Source: Martinezella tropici (GTDB lineage Bacteria > Pseudomonadota > Alphaproteobacteria > Rhizobiales > Rhizobiaceae). Taken from it: a stretch of DNA of 64,000 bases. The DNA is taken from the NCBI RefSeq assembly GCF_003287875.1, contig NZ_QMKK01000032.1, forward strand, positions 1-64,000, written 5' to 3'. The notes under the pieces are model-generated. The model was not told where the DNA came from, ran no database searches, and saw only the letters and a program-made list of their open reading frames with translations. Shown here piece by piece: positions 1-8,898 of this stretch. The first letter of the stretch is position 1, and each line of letters starts with the position of its first letter. The translations under genes were made by a program, and so were the position numbers.

Positions 1-8
1 AGGCTTAA

Positions 9-2348
9 TCAGAACTCCGACCACTCCTGCTGGAGACGTTTAAGCGCAGCATTGCCCTGCGTGACGGGAGCGGGGCGAGCAGCAGGCCGACCGGCTGTCG
101 GGGCCGAGGCAAGCCGGGCCACGGACTTCGCCTGTGGCTCAATGCGCTCGGTTTCGCCTGTGCGGAACGCGCTCAGGAGCTCTCCGAGACGCTTGCTTTC
201 CTCGGCCAAACCTGCGCCGGCCGCATTCATCTCTTCAACCATGGCGGCATTCTGCTGTGTCGCCTGATCCATGTGATTGACAGCGCTGTTGATCTCCGAA
301 AGCCCCATGGACTGCTCCTGAGCGGCCGTTGCAATCGCATCCATGTGCTGATTGATCTGCAGGACCAGGTCGGCAATAGCTGCGAGACCCTCGCCGGTGT
401 CGTTGACGAGTTTCACGCCTTCGCCGACGGCGACTTCGGAATTGCCAATCAGAACCTTGATCTCCTTGGCGGCATTGGCCGAACGCTGGGCCAACTCGCG
501 GACTTCCTGGGCGACGACGGCGAAGCCCTTGCCTGCTTCACCCGCACGTGCTGCCTCGACGCCTGCGTTGAGCGCAAGCAGGTTGGTCTGGAAGGCGATC
601 TCGTCGATCACGCTGATGATCTGGCTGATCTGCTTGGACGAATGCTCGATCCTGCCCATGGCATTGACGGCATTGTTGACGACCTGGCTGGAGTTTTCGG
701 CCCGCGACCGGGCGCCGCGTACCAAATCACGGGCATCGCCAGCCCGCTTGGAGGTCGACTGAACATTGGCCGTAACCTCTTCGAGCGCCGCTGCCGTCTC
801 TTCCAGCGAGGCGGCCTGCTGCTCCGTGCGCTTGGAAAGATTATCGGAAGCCTGCGAAATCTCGTAACTGCCGCTGTTTACGAGTGACGCGGCGTGGCCG
901 ACCTGAGACATCGCAGCGCGCAACTGGCTGACCGACGAATTGAAATCGTGACGCAGAGCTTCGAACTGCGCAGCCAGCGGCGTTTCGATCTCGCACCGCA
1001 GGTCGCCGGATGCCAAATGACGAAGTCCTGTCGCAAGCGAGCCCGTAGCCTGCAGCAGCCGCTCTTCGGCCTCTGCTTCGGCGCGGCGCTGGACTTCGAG
1101 GCGTTCGTTCTCCGATGAAATGCGTGCCTCGGCGGCTTCGGCTTCGAGCGCCTTGTTGCGCAGAGCTGCCTGCTGGAAAATCTGGACAGAACGCGCCATG
1201 GCGCCGATCTCATCACGCCGTTCGACGCCACCGATCAAGACCGAGAGGTTGCCTTCGGCGAGTGCGGTCATGGAATGGGTTAGCGCGCCCACGGGCCTGG
1301 TGACGCGAAAGATGATGACGCAGATGCCCGTAATGCTCAGAACCACGGAAACAAGGAAAGTGAGCCCGTAGGCGATCAAGCTGACGAACGCATCATTCTG
1401 GCTGGCGGATGCGTTCGCGACCATGCCGTCTGCGGCTGCCGCGGCGGTGTTCGTGATGGTCAGAAGGGCGGCGTTGCCAAGCGGGCGCCAGTCGTCAAGG
1501 GGCATGGCCTTCTTCTCACCAGCTGCGAACTTCGCAAGCAATGCACTGTGTTTTGCTGCAAAATCACCGTTGAAGAAGGTCGCGCTGCTGACTTTATAGG
1601 CGTCTCTGACGACCTGTGGTGTCGACGGATGATTGACCAGAGTACCGATCTGTTCCCAGGTGAAATTCGCAGTGTAATCGAATTGTTGGATCTTGCTGAC
1701 GTCCTCGGGCTTCATCGCCTCTCCGGAGGCGAGCGTGTTGACGAACAACAGGTTTGCAGCCCCAGCCGTTGCGCGCGTGTACCATGTCAGTGCACGGATC
1801 TGAATGAGTGCCGTCATTGAGGGATCACTCGTGCGGATCCGGCTTTCGACGGCGGTCGAACCTGCCTCCAACGCGGTCAAGAGCTGCTGACCGAGGTCCA
1901 GCGTCGTGGCTTGCAGTGTCGGGTCGCGATCAGCAAGCTTCCTGGCGACTTCGCTGTCGAGCTTTGAGCGGAATGCAACTACCCGATCATAGGCGTTCAT
2001 GACGTCGGCAATCGGGGCTTCGAGCGCCTGGTCGTCGATATCTGCAAAGACCGATTTTGCGTCACCCATATATTTGTCGACGATGCCCCTATCCTTTTTC
2101 AACAAGGCGAGCGTTGCATCTTGCGAGCCAAGCTCAAGTTTGGCGAGCGACGAGCCGTCACCTCGCTCGTTGCGAAAGTTGGCGAGTGTCTGGAAGAGCG
2201 CGCGGTCGAGCAAGGTGAACTTCGAGACGTCGGCATACTTGCCTGCATCGCGATAGGCATCAAGCGTCGACGATCCCGTCAGCACACATAGAGCGATGCT
2301 GAGAAAAAGGAAAATTCCAACAAGTATATTGCGCAGAGAAAAAATCAT
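9..2348 (-). CDS. Methyl-accepting chemotaxis protein
   Basis: Membrane chemoreceptor of 779 residues that would signal to CheA/CheW. An N-terminal membrane segment (about residues 7-28) is followed by a long periplasmic ligand region. A second membrane segment lies near 325-348. The HAMP linker follows, with the typical [10 protein letters not shown] start and a [13 protein letters not shown] core. The cytoplasmic signalling domain (about 500-720) carries the diagnostic hairpin [20 protein letters not shown] and two flanking glutamine/glutamate-rich methylation helices. The periplasmic part resembles no sensor domain I can name, so the ligand is unknown. It stands alone on the minus strand. 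A second chemoreceptor starts at the other end of the window. Confidence 0.95.
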   Translation of the reverse strand: MIFSLRNILVGIFLFLSIALCVLTGSSTLDAYRDAGKYADVSKFTLLDRALFQTLANFRNERGDGSSLAKLELGSQDATLALLKKDRGIVDKYMGDAKSVFADIDDQALEAPIADVMNAYDRVVAFRSKLDSEVARKLADRDPTLQATTLDLGQQLLTALEAGSTAVESRIRTSDPSMTALIQIRALTWYTRATAGAANLLFVNTLASGEAMKPEDVSKIQQFDYTANFTWEQIGTLVNHPSTPQVVRDAYKVSSATFFNGDFAAKHSALLAKFAAGEKKAMPLDDWRPLGNAALLTITNTAAAAADGMVANASASQNDAFVSLIAYGLTFLVSVVLSITGICVIIFRVTRPVGALTHSMTALAEGNLSVLIGGVERRDEIGAMARSVQIFQQAALRNKALEAEAAEARISSENERLEVQRRAEAEAEERLLQATGSLATGLRHLASGDLRCEIETPLAAQFEALRHDFNSSVSQLRAAMSQVGHAASLVNSGSYEISQASDNLSKRTEQQAASLEETAAALEEVTANVQSTSKRAGDARDLVRGARSRAENSSQVVNNAVNAMGRIEHSSKQISQIISVIDEIAFQTNLLALNAGVEAARAGEAGKGFAVVAQEVRELAQRSANAAKEIKVLIGNSEVAVGEGVKLVNDTGEGLAAIADLVLQINQHMDAIATAAQEQSMGLSEINSAVNHMDQATQQNAAMVEEMNAAGAGLAEESKRLGELLSAFRTGETERIEPQAKSVARLASAPTAGRPAARPAPVTQGNAALKRLQQEWSEF

Positions 2349-2629
2349 AATTGCTCACCTACGTTCGGGGTGCCATGACGCTAACCCGCTTCGCCAAACC
2401 CGTATTTCTGGAGCTCTTGTGGTGAAACTTCTAAAAGAAAAGCAGTCCGTGAGCCATCGAGACGCCGCTCGACCACAGGCGCATCATGCCCTGTCCAATC
2501 AAAAACAAAGCTAGCCAAGCTTTATTGAAACAGGATTAATGCCCCTAAAAATATACGGGATGTCACGATCAGCCCTGTTAGCGTTGTCTATAGAACTATA
2601 CGTCAGCCTAGAGCCACGCGGCTGTTCTT

Positions 2630-3109
2630 TCAAAACCGTGCGGATCGCGAAAATTGGAACTCCATTGGCGTTCTTCCTCGATATCTCTTCATCGTTGTTG
2701 ATAGGTGGCTCTGATCCGAAAAGCCGGTCATAAGAGCGATTTCCGCAATGGCGATTCCGCCTTCGACGAGCAGCTGTTCCGCCATGTCCAGACGAAGATT
2801 TATCAGGTAGCGATGCGGAGGCATGCCGAACGTCCTCGCGAAGCTGAGGATGAAATGGCTCGCCGAAACGCCGGCGACCGCTGCTAGTTCCGCGATCTGT
2901 ATTTTTTCGGTAAAATGCTCGCGAAGATATTCCCTTACCCGTCGAGCGCTTTTGGCGGGAAGCCCGCCCTTTGGCGGCGGAAGCTGTTTCATGCGGGCTG
3001 TATCGATGCGAAGTAGATGGTTACTGGATGGCATCCCCAGGGAATCCAGATCAATGTTTTCATGTCGTTTTGCTGCCAGAAAACAGGCACCCACGTTTAA
3101 GCTTTCCAA
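2630..3109 (-). CDS. AraC-family transcriptional regulator, short form
   Basis: 159 residues, of which the last 100 or so are a complete AraC-type DNA-binding domain with two helix-turn-helix motifs (IAELAAVAGVSASHFILSFA and IAEIALMTGFSDQSHLSTTM, then PMEF near the end). AraC proteins are usually 250-330 residues with an N-terminal effector domain, and only about 50 unrelated residues precede the DNA-binding domain here. The open frame begins at a TTG codon with no strong ribosome binding site; internal ATGs at about residues 26 and 40 are alternative starts. It is either a genuine short regulator or one whose sensor domain has been lost. The target is unknown and the neighbours give no hint. 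Confidence 0.75.
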   Translation of the reverse strand: MESLNVGACFLAAKRHENIDLDSLGMPSSNHLLRIDTARMKQLPPPKGGLPAKSARRVREYLREHFTEKIQIAELAAVAGVSASHFILSFARTFGMPPHRYLINLRLDMAEQLLVEGGIAIAEIALMTGFSDQSHLSTTMKRYRGRTPMEFQFSRSARF

Positions 3110-3877
3110 GCTTAAATAATGGATACATTGTGGCCTTTATCAAGGACAGTCAAGCACAATTGCACTGGTCAGCATCAGCTTTGGTGGGTATCGTTTCGCG
3201 GATATAAACGCCCGCGATGTGCGACGCGTGAAACGATGCTCCAGCTTGGCCTCGTCGGCTGCGTTTAAGGCGACCGGATCCGGCTCATCTTCTTCATACG
3301 CACTCCTGCGGGGAAATCTCGGGCACTCTATCGTTGGCCGACGACAAATGGCCCGTGTCGGCGATGGCATCCCTTACAGGGGTCCCCCGTCGTTTCAGCG
3401 AGTTACGCCGCCTCATGGATGAGGATCACGCAGCGCATGCCGACGCTTAGCGGTAGTTGGAGCGAAAGGCTTTGCTGATCTTCCCCGCCCGGCCACGCCT
3501 CCCAAAAAGACGTGGAGGGCCGCAAGAGTGGGACAAAACGCAATTCTTCCGTCAAACCCTCCGCGCCACTGAAAGGAAAGCAAGCGCGCTCCCTCGCAAG
3601 GAGCGGCGGATTGCGTGTAGCGCCTGGTCGAACAACTCGGTTCTCCTGTGACGCTCCATCTAATTGTGAGAATGCCGAAGCCACAGTGCTTACAATTAAA
3701 TGCCACGCCCGAACTAAACTGCCGCTTTCTTACAATTAAGTCCAAAACGACAGCTGGTATCGTCCGGCTGACATCATGATCACCTCATCGCCAGATGGTC
3801 AGTTTGGGCGGTTCGGACCAGGTACAGCGCCGCTGCCGTCTAACAGTTCGAGCGCTCGGGACGACCAGATGCTTGTC
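3110..3877. other. Long intergenic stretch without a supported gene
   Basis: About 770 bases between the AraC regulator and the malic enzyme relic. Several overlapping frames are open for 60-110 codons on both strands (for example 3413-3745 minus), but none resembles a family I know and none has a convincing start. The motif CTTACAATTAA occurs twice between about 3688 and 3740, with a related inverted TCTAATTGTGAG near 3658. This suggests small repeats or a regulatory patch. I see no tRNA-like or terminator-like structure of note. Confidence 0.4.
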
Positions 3878-5166
3878 CTAGACTGCGCCTCGCTGCAACC
3901 CGGCGCGGTATCGAGCCGGGCTGATCTTTGCCTCTGAAGCGCCAGTTTCGATAGCGGCCTGCATGACGGCCGAGGCCACTTCGCTAAGCAAACGCGGATC
4001 GAATGGGGATGGGATAATGTAGTCTCGGCCAAAAGCGAGGTCATCCCTGCCGTGGATTCGCTTGACGCAGTCTGGTACGTCAGTCCTGGCGAGATGAGCG
4101 AGAGCCGTCGCACAGGCAATCTTCATCTCGTCGTTGATTTGCTTTGCTTTTGCATCGAGCGCTCCCCGGAAGATATACGGAAAGCAGAGAACGTTATTGA
4201 CTTGGTTCGGATAGTCGGATCGGCCGGTTGCAATGATCACATCGCTGCGGACCTCAAGAGCTTCCTCCGGACTTATTTCGGGGTCAGGATTAGCCATGGC
4301 GAAGATGATGGGATCGTCCGCCATGCTGCGAACCATTTGTTTTGTTACGGCGCCTTTGACCGATACCCCGATGAACACGTCGGCACCGACCATCGCGTCC
4401 GCCAATGACCTTGCAGTGGTCTCGACTGCAAGTTCGGATTTCCAGCGGTTCATCCCGTTTTCGCGGCCCAGCCAAACTGTTCCCTTTGAATCGCACAGGG
4501 TAGTGTTTTCGGGGCGGGCACCCATGGCCCGCAGTAGCTTCAGGCAAGCTATTCCCGCGGCACCGGCACCATTCATTACGATCTTGGCACTAGCGAGAGG
4601 TTTGCCAACGAGATGCAGCGCGTTGATCAACCCGGCTGCGCAGATGACGGCGGTGCCATGCTGGTCGTCGTGAAAGACAGGGATATCCATCAGCCGCTTC
4701 AACTGTTCCTCGATAAGGAAGCACTCAGGAGCCTGATATCCTCAAGATTGATTCCGCCGAAGGTCGGCTGCATCAATCGGACGGCTTGGACAAACTCGTC
4801 GACCTCCTCCGAATCCAACTCGATGTCGACCGCATCGATATCGGCAAAAAGCTTGAACAGTGCGGCCTTGCCCTCCATAACCGGTTTGGATGCGAGCGCG
4901 CCAAGATTGCCGAGCCTGAGAATTGCAGTGCCATTCGAGATCACCGCGACCATGTTTCCCTTCACTGTGTACTCGTAGACGGCCTCAGGGCGCTTTGCGA
5001 TGGCATACACCGGGTGGGCCACGCCGGGGCTATAGGCGAGTGACAGATCGCGCGGTGTGTCCAGTGGCTTTGACGCGGTGATCTGATATTTTCCGGGTCT
5101 GGGCTCGTTGTGATAGGCAAGCGCCTCCTCAGCGGTGACATTGATTTTGGTCGTCGCGAACTCCAA
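3878..5166 (-). pseudogene. NAD(P)-dependent malic enzyme, split by a single-base frameshift
   Basis: Malic enzyme oxidatively decarboxylates malate to pyruvate. The first part (5166 to about 4735) has the family N-terminus, including SLAYSPGVAHP and NGTAILRLGNLG, and runs to GGINLEDI. The second part resumes in another frame with KRLMDIPVFHDDQHGTAVI and continues through the NAD(P)-binding GAGAAGIACLKLL to the normal end. The expected junction 'ED-I-K-A-P-E-C' is preserved if one base is restored to the Lys codon near 4733-4735; as read, the first frame stops 19 residues after GGIN. Restored length is about 428 residues, which fits the short malic enzymes without a phosphotransacetylase-like tail. 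It is the last gene of the minus-strand LigB/LigA/MFS/SDR series. It may be a true pseudogene or a sequencing error, because the rest of the protein looks unharmed. Confidence 0.85.
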
Positions 5167-5189
5167 TTTGATATTCGTTTGCGAAAGAC

Positions 5190-5227
5190 CTCGCTGTGCT
5201 TCGCCTCTGTTGGCCGGGCACAGCGAG
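5190..5227. terminator. Hairpin between SDR and malic enzyme
   Basis: Perfect 10-bp inverted repeat: CTCGCTGTGC at 5190-5199 and GCACAGCGAG at 5218-5227, with an 18-base loop. It lies about 60 bases past the stop of the minus-strand SDR gene and just upstream of the malic enzyme. It could act as a terminator or processing hairpin between the two. There is no long T-run. Confidence 0.5.
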
Positions 5228-5288
5228 TGTGGGGTTATCCGATGGAATGGATCGTTCGAGCCCGAACAAAGCCGACGATCCGGTGCGA

Positions 5289-6104
5289 TTACATGAAGCG
5301 GTCGGCGCCGCCGGACGCTTCGATCGTATCACCCGTCACGAAACCATTGCGGTTTGAGGCCAGAAAAGCGGCGATGGCGGCGATTTCTCGTGCCGAGCCG
5401 GCGCGGCCGACCGGAGTGCATTCGGCGGAGATGCGGGCGACGACTTCATCATCCGACAGATCCTTGAACTCCGCGCGAGCGCGCCGAACTGCTGGCACCA
5501 TGTTGTTTGCCCAATTGTCCGTTGCGACAGCTCCGATTCCGATCGCATTCACCAGGATGCCATCCTTCGCCACCTCAAGGGCAAGCGACTTCGTCAGGTT
5601 GTTGATTGCCGCGCTGAGAACGTGGGAGACCAACAGTTTGGGGTTCGGGTAGATACCACCGATCGAGGACATGTTCACGATACGACCCCATTTTGTTTTC
5701 TGCATATGCGGGATGGCAGCCCTGCAGAGTCGCCGCATCGAGGTCAGCTTCACACCCGTCATTTCCTCCCAATCCTGCTCGGTAGAGGTCAAAAGACCGC
5801 CGGCATGGGCGCGGCCTGCGTTGTTGACCAGGATGTCGAGTTCGCCGAATGCACCAACAGCCTGATCGATGATGAGCTGGGCCGCTTCCGGCCTGGAAAC
5901 GTCCACAGCCAGAGCAATCACATTTTTCTCATGGCCAGGCGCACCCGAGATCAACCTGGTTGCCGCCTGATTGAGACGTCCCTCGTCTCTGGCCACGATG
6001 AGCACACGTGCTCCGTTGGCCAGCAATTCTTCAGCCACCGCAAAGCCGATCCCAGCACTTGCGCCAGTGACAACCGCGACCTTACCTTGGATTTCGAGGT
6101 TCAT
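5289..6104 (-). CDS. SDR-fold protein with substituted catalytic Tyr and Lys
   Basis: 271 residues with a clear short-chain dehydrogenase/reductase fold: nucleotide-binding TGASAGIGFAV near residue 14, NNAGRAHAG, and the Ser-containing strand IVNMSSIGG. The usual Tyr lies 13 residues after the second Ser of this strand and the Lys four further on, as in YSASK. Here those places read S-H-V-L-S, so both catalytic residues are Ser. The C-terminus ends with a normal GDTIEASGG tail. The nucleotide pocket appears intact. It may be a non-canonical enzyme or a binding protein. It lies 27 bases downstream of the MFS gene on the same strand and probably shares its transcript. Confidence 0.85.
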   Translation of the reverse strand: MNLEIQGKVAVVTGASAGIGFAVAEELLANGARVLIVARDEGRLNQAATRLISGAPGHEKNVIALAVDVSRPEAAQLIIDQAVGAFGELDILVNNAGRAHAGGLLTSTEQDWEEMTGVKLTSMRRLCRAAIPHMQKTKWGRIVNMSSIGGIYPNPKLLVSHVLSAAINNLTKSLALEVAKDGILVNAIGIGAVATDNWANNMVPAVRRARAEFKDLSDDEVVARISAECTPVGRAGSAREIAAIAAFLASNRNGFVTGDTIEASGGADRFM

Positions 6105-6131
6105 TTCTATCTCCTTATCTGAAGTTGTTTG

Positions 6132-7442
6132 TTAGTTGGGAAGGGGCTTGCCGCGCGTTTCGGGCAGGAACCACAGCGCGAGGATGGCGACGAAGTAGAG
6201 AAGGGTCATCGACAGAACCGTCATGTGATAGCCCCCCACCGTCGAGAACAGGAAAGCCGTCAGGATCGGAAGCGGAAACGAAACAATCCGGGCAAGATTG
6301 AAGACCACGCCCGAAGCCGTCGAGCGAACTCGCGTTTTGAAGAGTTCCGGTAGGTAGATCGGCATCCAGGAAAATGTCCCCAGCGTAAAGATGCCAAGAA
6401 TGAATACAGAGAGCAGCGACCATGTGAGTGTCTCGGGCGTGCATGCTTGCATCACACCGGAGCAGATCGCACCCATGAACATGAGAAGCATATAAGGTTT
6501 GCGGCCTATGCGTTCAGCAATAAACCCGCCACTCATGTAGCCGACGATCGAACCACCATTGTATATGAGAGCGCTGATCGACGCCCATGTGCTTGTCGTT
6601 AGCCCTTGCTTAGCGGCTATCGACCCGATGTAGGGCCCAATGAGAGCAGAGATCCCATAAAATACCGACACGGTAACCGTTGCCATCACCAGGGTGGCAA
6701 AGGCATTGCCAATGGCTTCCCGATCACTGAATAGATTTACCAGACCGGATTTGCCCTTCGCCGCTGTACGGTCGTTCGACCCCGATTGCTTGATCGCTTC
6801 CAGCCAAAGTTTTGACTCCGGTACCTCTCTGCGAATGTACATCAGGACTAACGCGGGCAGCACACCGATGACGAACATAACCCGCCAGGCGTCTGGTCCC
6901 CAAAGTGGCTGCAGCCACAGCCACAGTCCAGCAGCAAGAAGGAAACCGAACCCATACCCGGATTGCATTACCCCAAGCGCCTTTGCCCGGGATTTGTCGG
7001 GCCATGTTTCCGCCACCAGGGCAGTTCCTGTACTCCATTCGGAGCCGAGAAACATTCCCGTGAGAAAGCGCAGGACGATTAGGACAGTCCATGACGGACT
7101 GAATGCGGTCAGCGCCGTCAACGCGCAATAGCCGGCAATTGAGATCATCAGCATCTTTTTTCGTCCGATATGATCCGCCATTATGCTGCCGATCGTCCCC
7201 CCAATGGCCCAGCCCATGAGGGTGGCGCCGATGGCGATTCCCACCGCCATTCTGATTTCGTCCGGTGTCGAGTTGCCCAGCAGCAGCATTGCCGCGACCC
7301 CACCAACCAGAATCAGGGTGCTAGTTTCAAAACCGTCGAACATCCAGCCGATAAAACTGCTAAAGAGCGCTCGACGCTGAACAGTCCCTGTGCGTTGAAG
7401 AACAGTCCCTATGGCTTGAACTTGTCCGTCGCTCATTTCCAT
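6132..7442 (-). CDS. MFS transporter, aromatic-acid:H+ symporter type
   Basis: 436-residue major facilitator with about 12 hydrophobic helices and the conserved loop motif GSIMADHIGRKKML between helices 2 and 3; the second-half counterpart is ERIGRKPYML. The start GWMFDGFETSTLILVGG has the acidic first helix of sugar/aromatic-acid:H+ symporters. It lies between the LigAB-type dioxygenase genes and the SDR gene on the same strand, so uptake of an aromatic acid for the dioxygenase is a sensible guess. The substrate is not determined by the sequence. Confidence 0.9.
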   Translation of the reverse strand: MEMSDGQVQAIGTVLQRTGTVQRRALFSSFIGWMFDGFETSTLILVGGVAAMLLLGNSTPDEIRMAVGIAIGATLMGWAIGGTIGSIMADHIGRKKMLMISIAGYCALTALTAFSPSWTVLIVLRFLTGMFLGSEWSTGTALVAETWPDKSRAKALGVMQSGYGFGFLLAAGLWLWLQPLWGPDAWRVMFVIGVLPALVLMYIRREVPESKLWLEAIKQSGSNDRTAAKGKSGLVNLFSDREAIGNAFATLVMATVTVSVFYGISALIGPYIGSIAAKQGLTTSTWASISALIYNGGSIVGYMSGGFIAERIGRKPYMLLMFMGAICSGVMQACTPETLTWSLLSVFILGIFTLGTFSWMPIYLPELFKTRVRSTASGVVFNLARIVSFPLPILTAFLFSTVGGYHMTVLSMTLLYFVAILALWFLPETRGKPLPN

Positions 7443-7548
7443 CCTCCATCATGAGCTTGTCGAAAACGGAATTCCTCCGGAGCACGTCCTCGGGGGGACT
7501 GCTTCGTTCCGTCTATTCCTCATTGTTTCGGCTGCAGGAGCCGGACTG

Positions 7549-7815
7549 CTATTCCGGCGATCCCGTTCGCATTCGACGGTTAAAAACCGGCAGGGTCAGG
7601 CCGAACACCTCGAAACGGGACAGGATAAGCAGCAGAAAGCCGGACGCGCCCTCACGGTTCAGTCGCCCGACATCCCCAGACAGTAATGCCGCCCGCTCGT
7701 CTTCCGAAAACGGCATCGACATGACTGCCGACTCTGGCGATCTCTGCACGAGTTTGCGGAAGTCCTTGTCATGGAGTATACGCCGGCAAAGGGTGTGAAT
7801 GAGATAGATATTCAT
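7549..7815 (-). CDS. LigA-like small subunit of an extradiol dioxygenase
   Basis: 88 residues resembling the alpha (LigA) subunit of protocatechuate 4,5-dioxygenase: an all-helical small protein with a helix like DKDFRKLVQRSPESAV followed by FSEDERAALLSGDVGRLNREG. Classical LigA is about 139 residues, so this is a shortened form. The ATG at 7815 is preferred over an open extension to 7839 because it forms an ATGA overlap with the stop of the LigB-like gene, typical of co-translated subunits. It would cap the active site of the LigB-like partner. Confidence 0.75.
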   Translation of the reverse strand: MNIYLIHTLCRRILHDKDFRKLVQRSPESAVMSMPFSEDERAALLSGDVGRLNREGASGFLLLILSRFEVFGLTLPVFNRRMRTGSPE

Positions 7816-8651
7816 TGAGCCCTGCCCCTGACGTCCCACGCCGCGAACGCGTTGCCGAGATGTGGCTGATCAATCAGGATTGCTGGAGCCTCCGGTCCGA
7901 CAAGGGCCAGCGCCACGATCCAATTGAGAAGTTCGCCCGCGACATTGCCGGCTTTCAGCATCCGCGATTCCGTTGCCTGGGAAACAACATCGTCGAAGCG
8001 CGCATTTTTAATTTCTTGCAGGATCCAGGCCGCCCATGAAGGGTCGGGGACACCGAAGGTTTTGCCGACCTCCGCCCTCGGCCCGCCAATTTCCAGGCTG
8101 AGGGAGCCGCTTGCTACGACTGCGACACGTGCGCCGCTGTCCCACGTTCGGATTGCCAATGCCAGTGCACGGCCCAAAGCGAAACATCGTGAGGCAGCGG
8201 GCAATGGCGGCACGACGCAGTTTATGAAGATCGGGACGATCGGCAGGAGCATATCGGGTGTCATAAAATGCAAAGGGACAAGCGCGCCATGATCGATCTC
8301 GAAATCGACCGTAGATGCAAAATCGAAACCGGCTCCGATCAATGACGAGAAGAGATGTTTTGCTGCTGCCGTCTCCACCTTGACCTTGTACCACGGCATT
8401 CCCGGTGTCTGGTCGTTCGGTCCTGCCGTCTCTTCAGCGGTGCCGATGGCGAATGTTGGCCAATTGTCAAAGAAGAACGTGTTGAAGTGGTCGTTGTTGA
8501 CGGTCACGACCACGTCCGGGTTCGCGGCTTCGAAATGCCGCCGGATTTCGGCAAAGTATCGCGCTGCCTCCGATTGTTCTCCGTTGATTTGCGCATCAAC
8601 GACGAAGCTTGGCGTGTGTGGCACGGCATACACGGCGACAAGTTCAGCCAC
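7812..8651 (-). CDS. LigB-family extradiol ring-cleavage dioxygenase
   Basis: 279 residues of the class III (LigB/DODA) extradiol dioxygenase family, which opens catechol-type rings next to the hydroxyls using Fe(II). Family marks are the N-terminal VPHTPSF with a metal-ligand His near residue 12, VNNDHFNTFFFD near 50-60 with a second His, and DHGALVPLHFM near 120 with an active-site His. Where relatives have GGLSH, this protein reads GSLSLEIGG, so that His is not evident. GTG start at 8651 with a strong AGGAGGAAGG ribosome site. The LigA-like partner overlaps by four bases. A protocatechuate, gallate or related substrate is possible. Confidence 0.85.
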   Translation of the reverse strand: MAELVAVYAVPHTPSFVVDAQINGEQSEAARYFAEIRRHFEAANPDVVVTVNNDHFNTFFFDNWPTFAIGTAEETAGPNDQTPGMPWYKVKVETAAAKHLFSSLIGAGFDFASTVDFEIDHGALVPLHFMTPDMLLPIVPIFINCVVPPLPAASRCFALGRALALAIRTWDSGARVAVVASGSLSLEIGGPRAEVGKTFGVPDPSWAAWILQEIKNARFDDVVSQATESRMLKAGNVAGELLNWIVALALVGPEAPAILIDQPHLGNAFAAWDVRGRAQ

Positions 8652-8898
8652 TGCCTTCCTCCTCCTGTCTTGTGCTCGAGCGGCAACTGAACGCCGTTCG
8701 CTGATGGAGGGACGTTATCGTGGGCCTCAATCAGCGACTATGATGACGATTTTCAGGTGTCTGAAAATTCCAAATATCGATTGCTCGCCGCGCGGCCAGG
8801 AAGTGGCGACTTCGCGAGAACTGCAGCGCGCCATCCAGGTCGTTATAGTTCGGGACTAAGGGCTCGCGCCGTTACAGGCTCGGAGCTATGGTCAAAGA

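Noticed and set aside
273..887. Open frame of 204 codons on the plus strand
   Set aside because: Lies entirely opposite the chemoreceptor signalling domain, whose conserved motifs are on the minus strand; composition is that of an antisense shadow.
3403..3745. Overlapping minus-strand frames of 93 and 110 codons
   Set aside because: No recognisable domain, no good ribosome site, and competing open frames on the plus strand of the same stretch. Not enough to call a gene.
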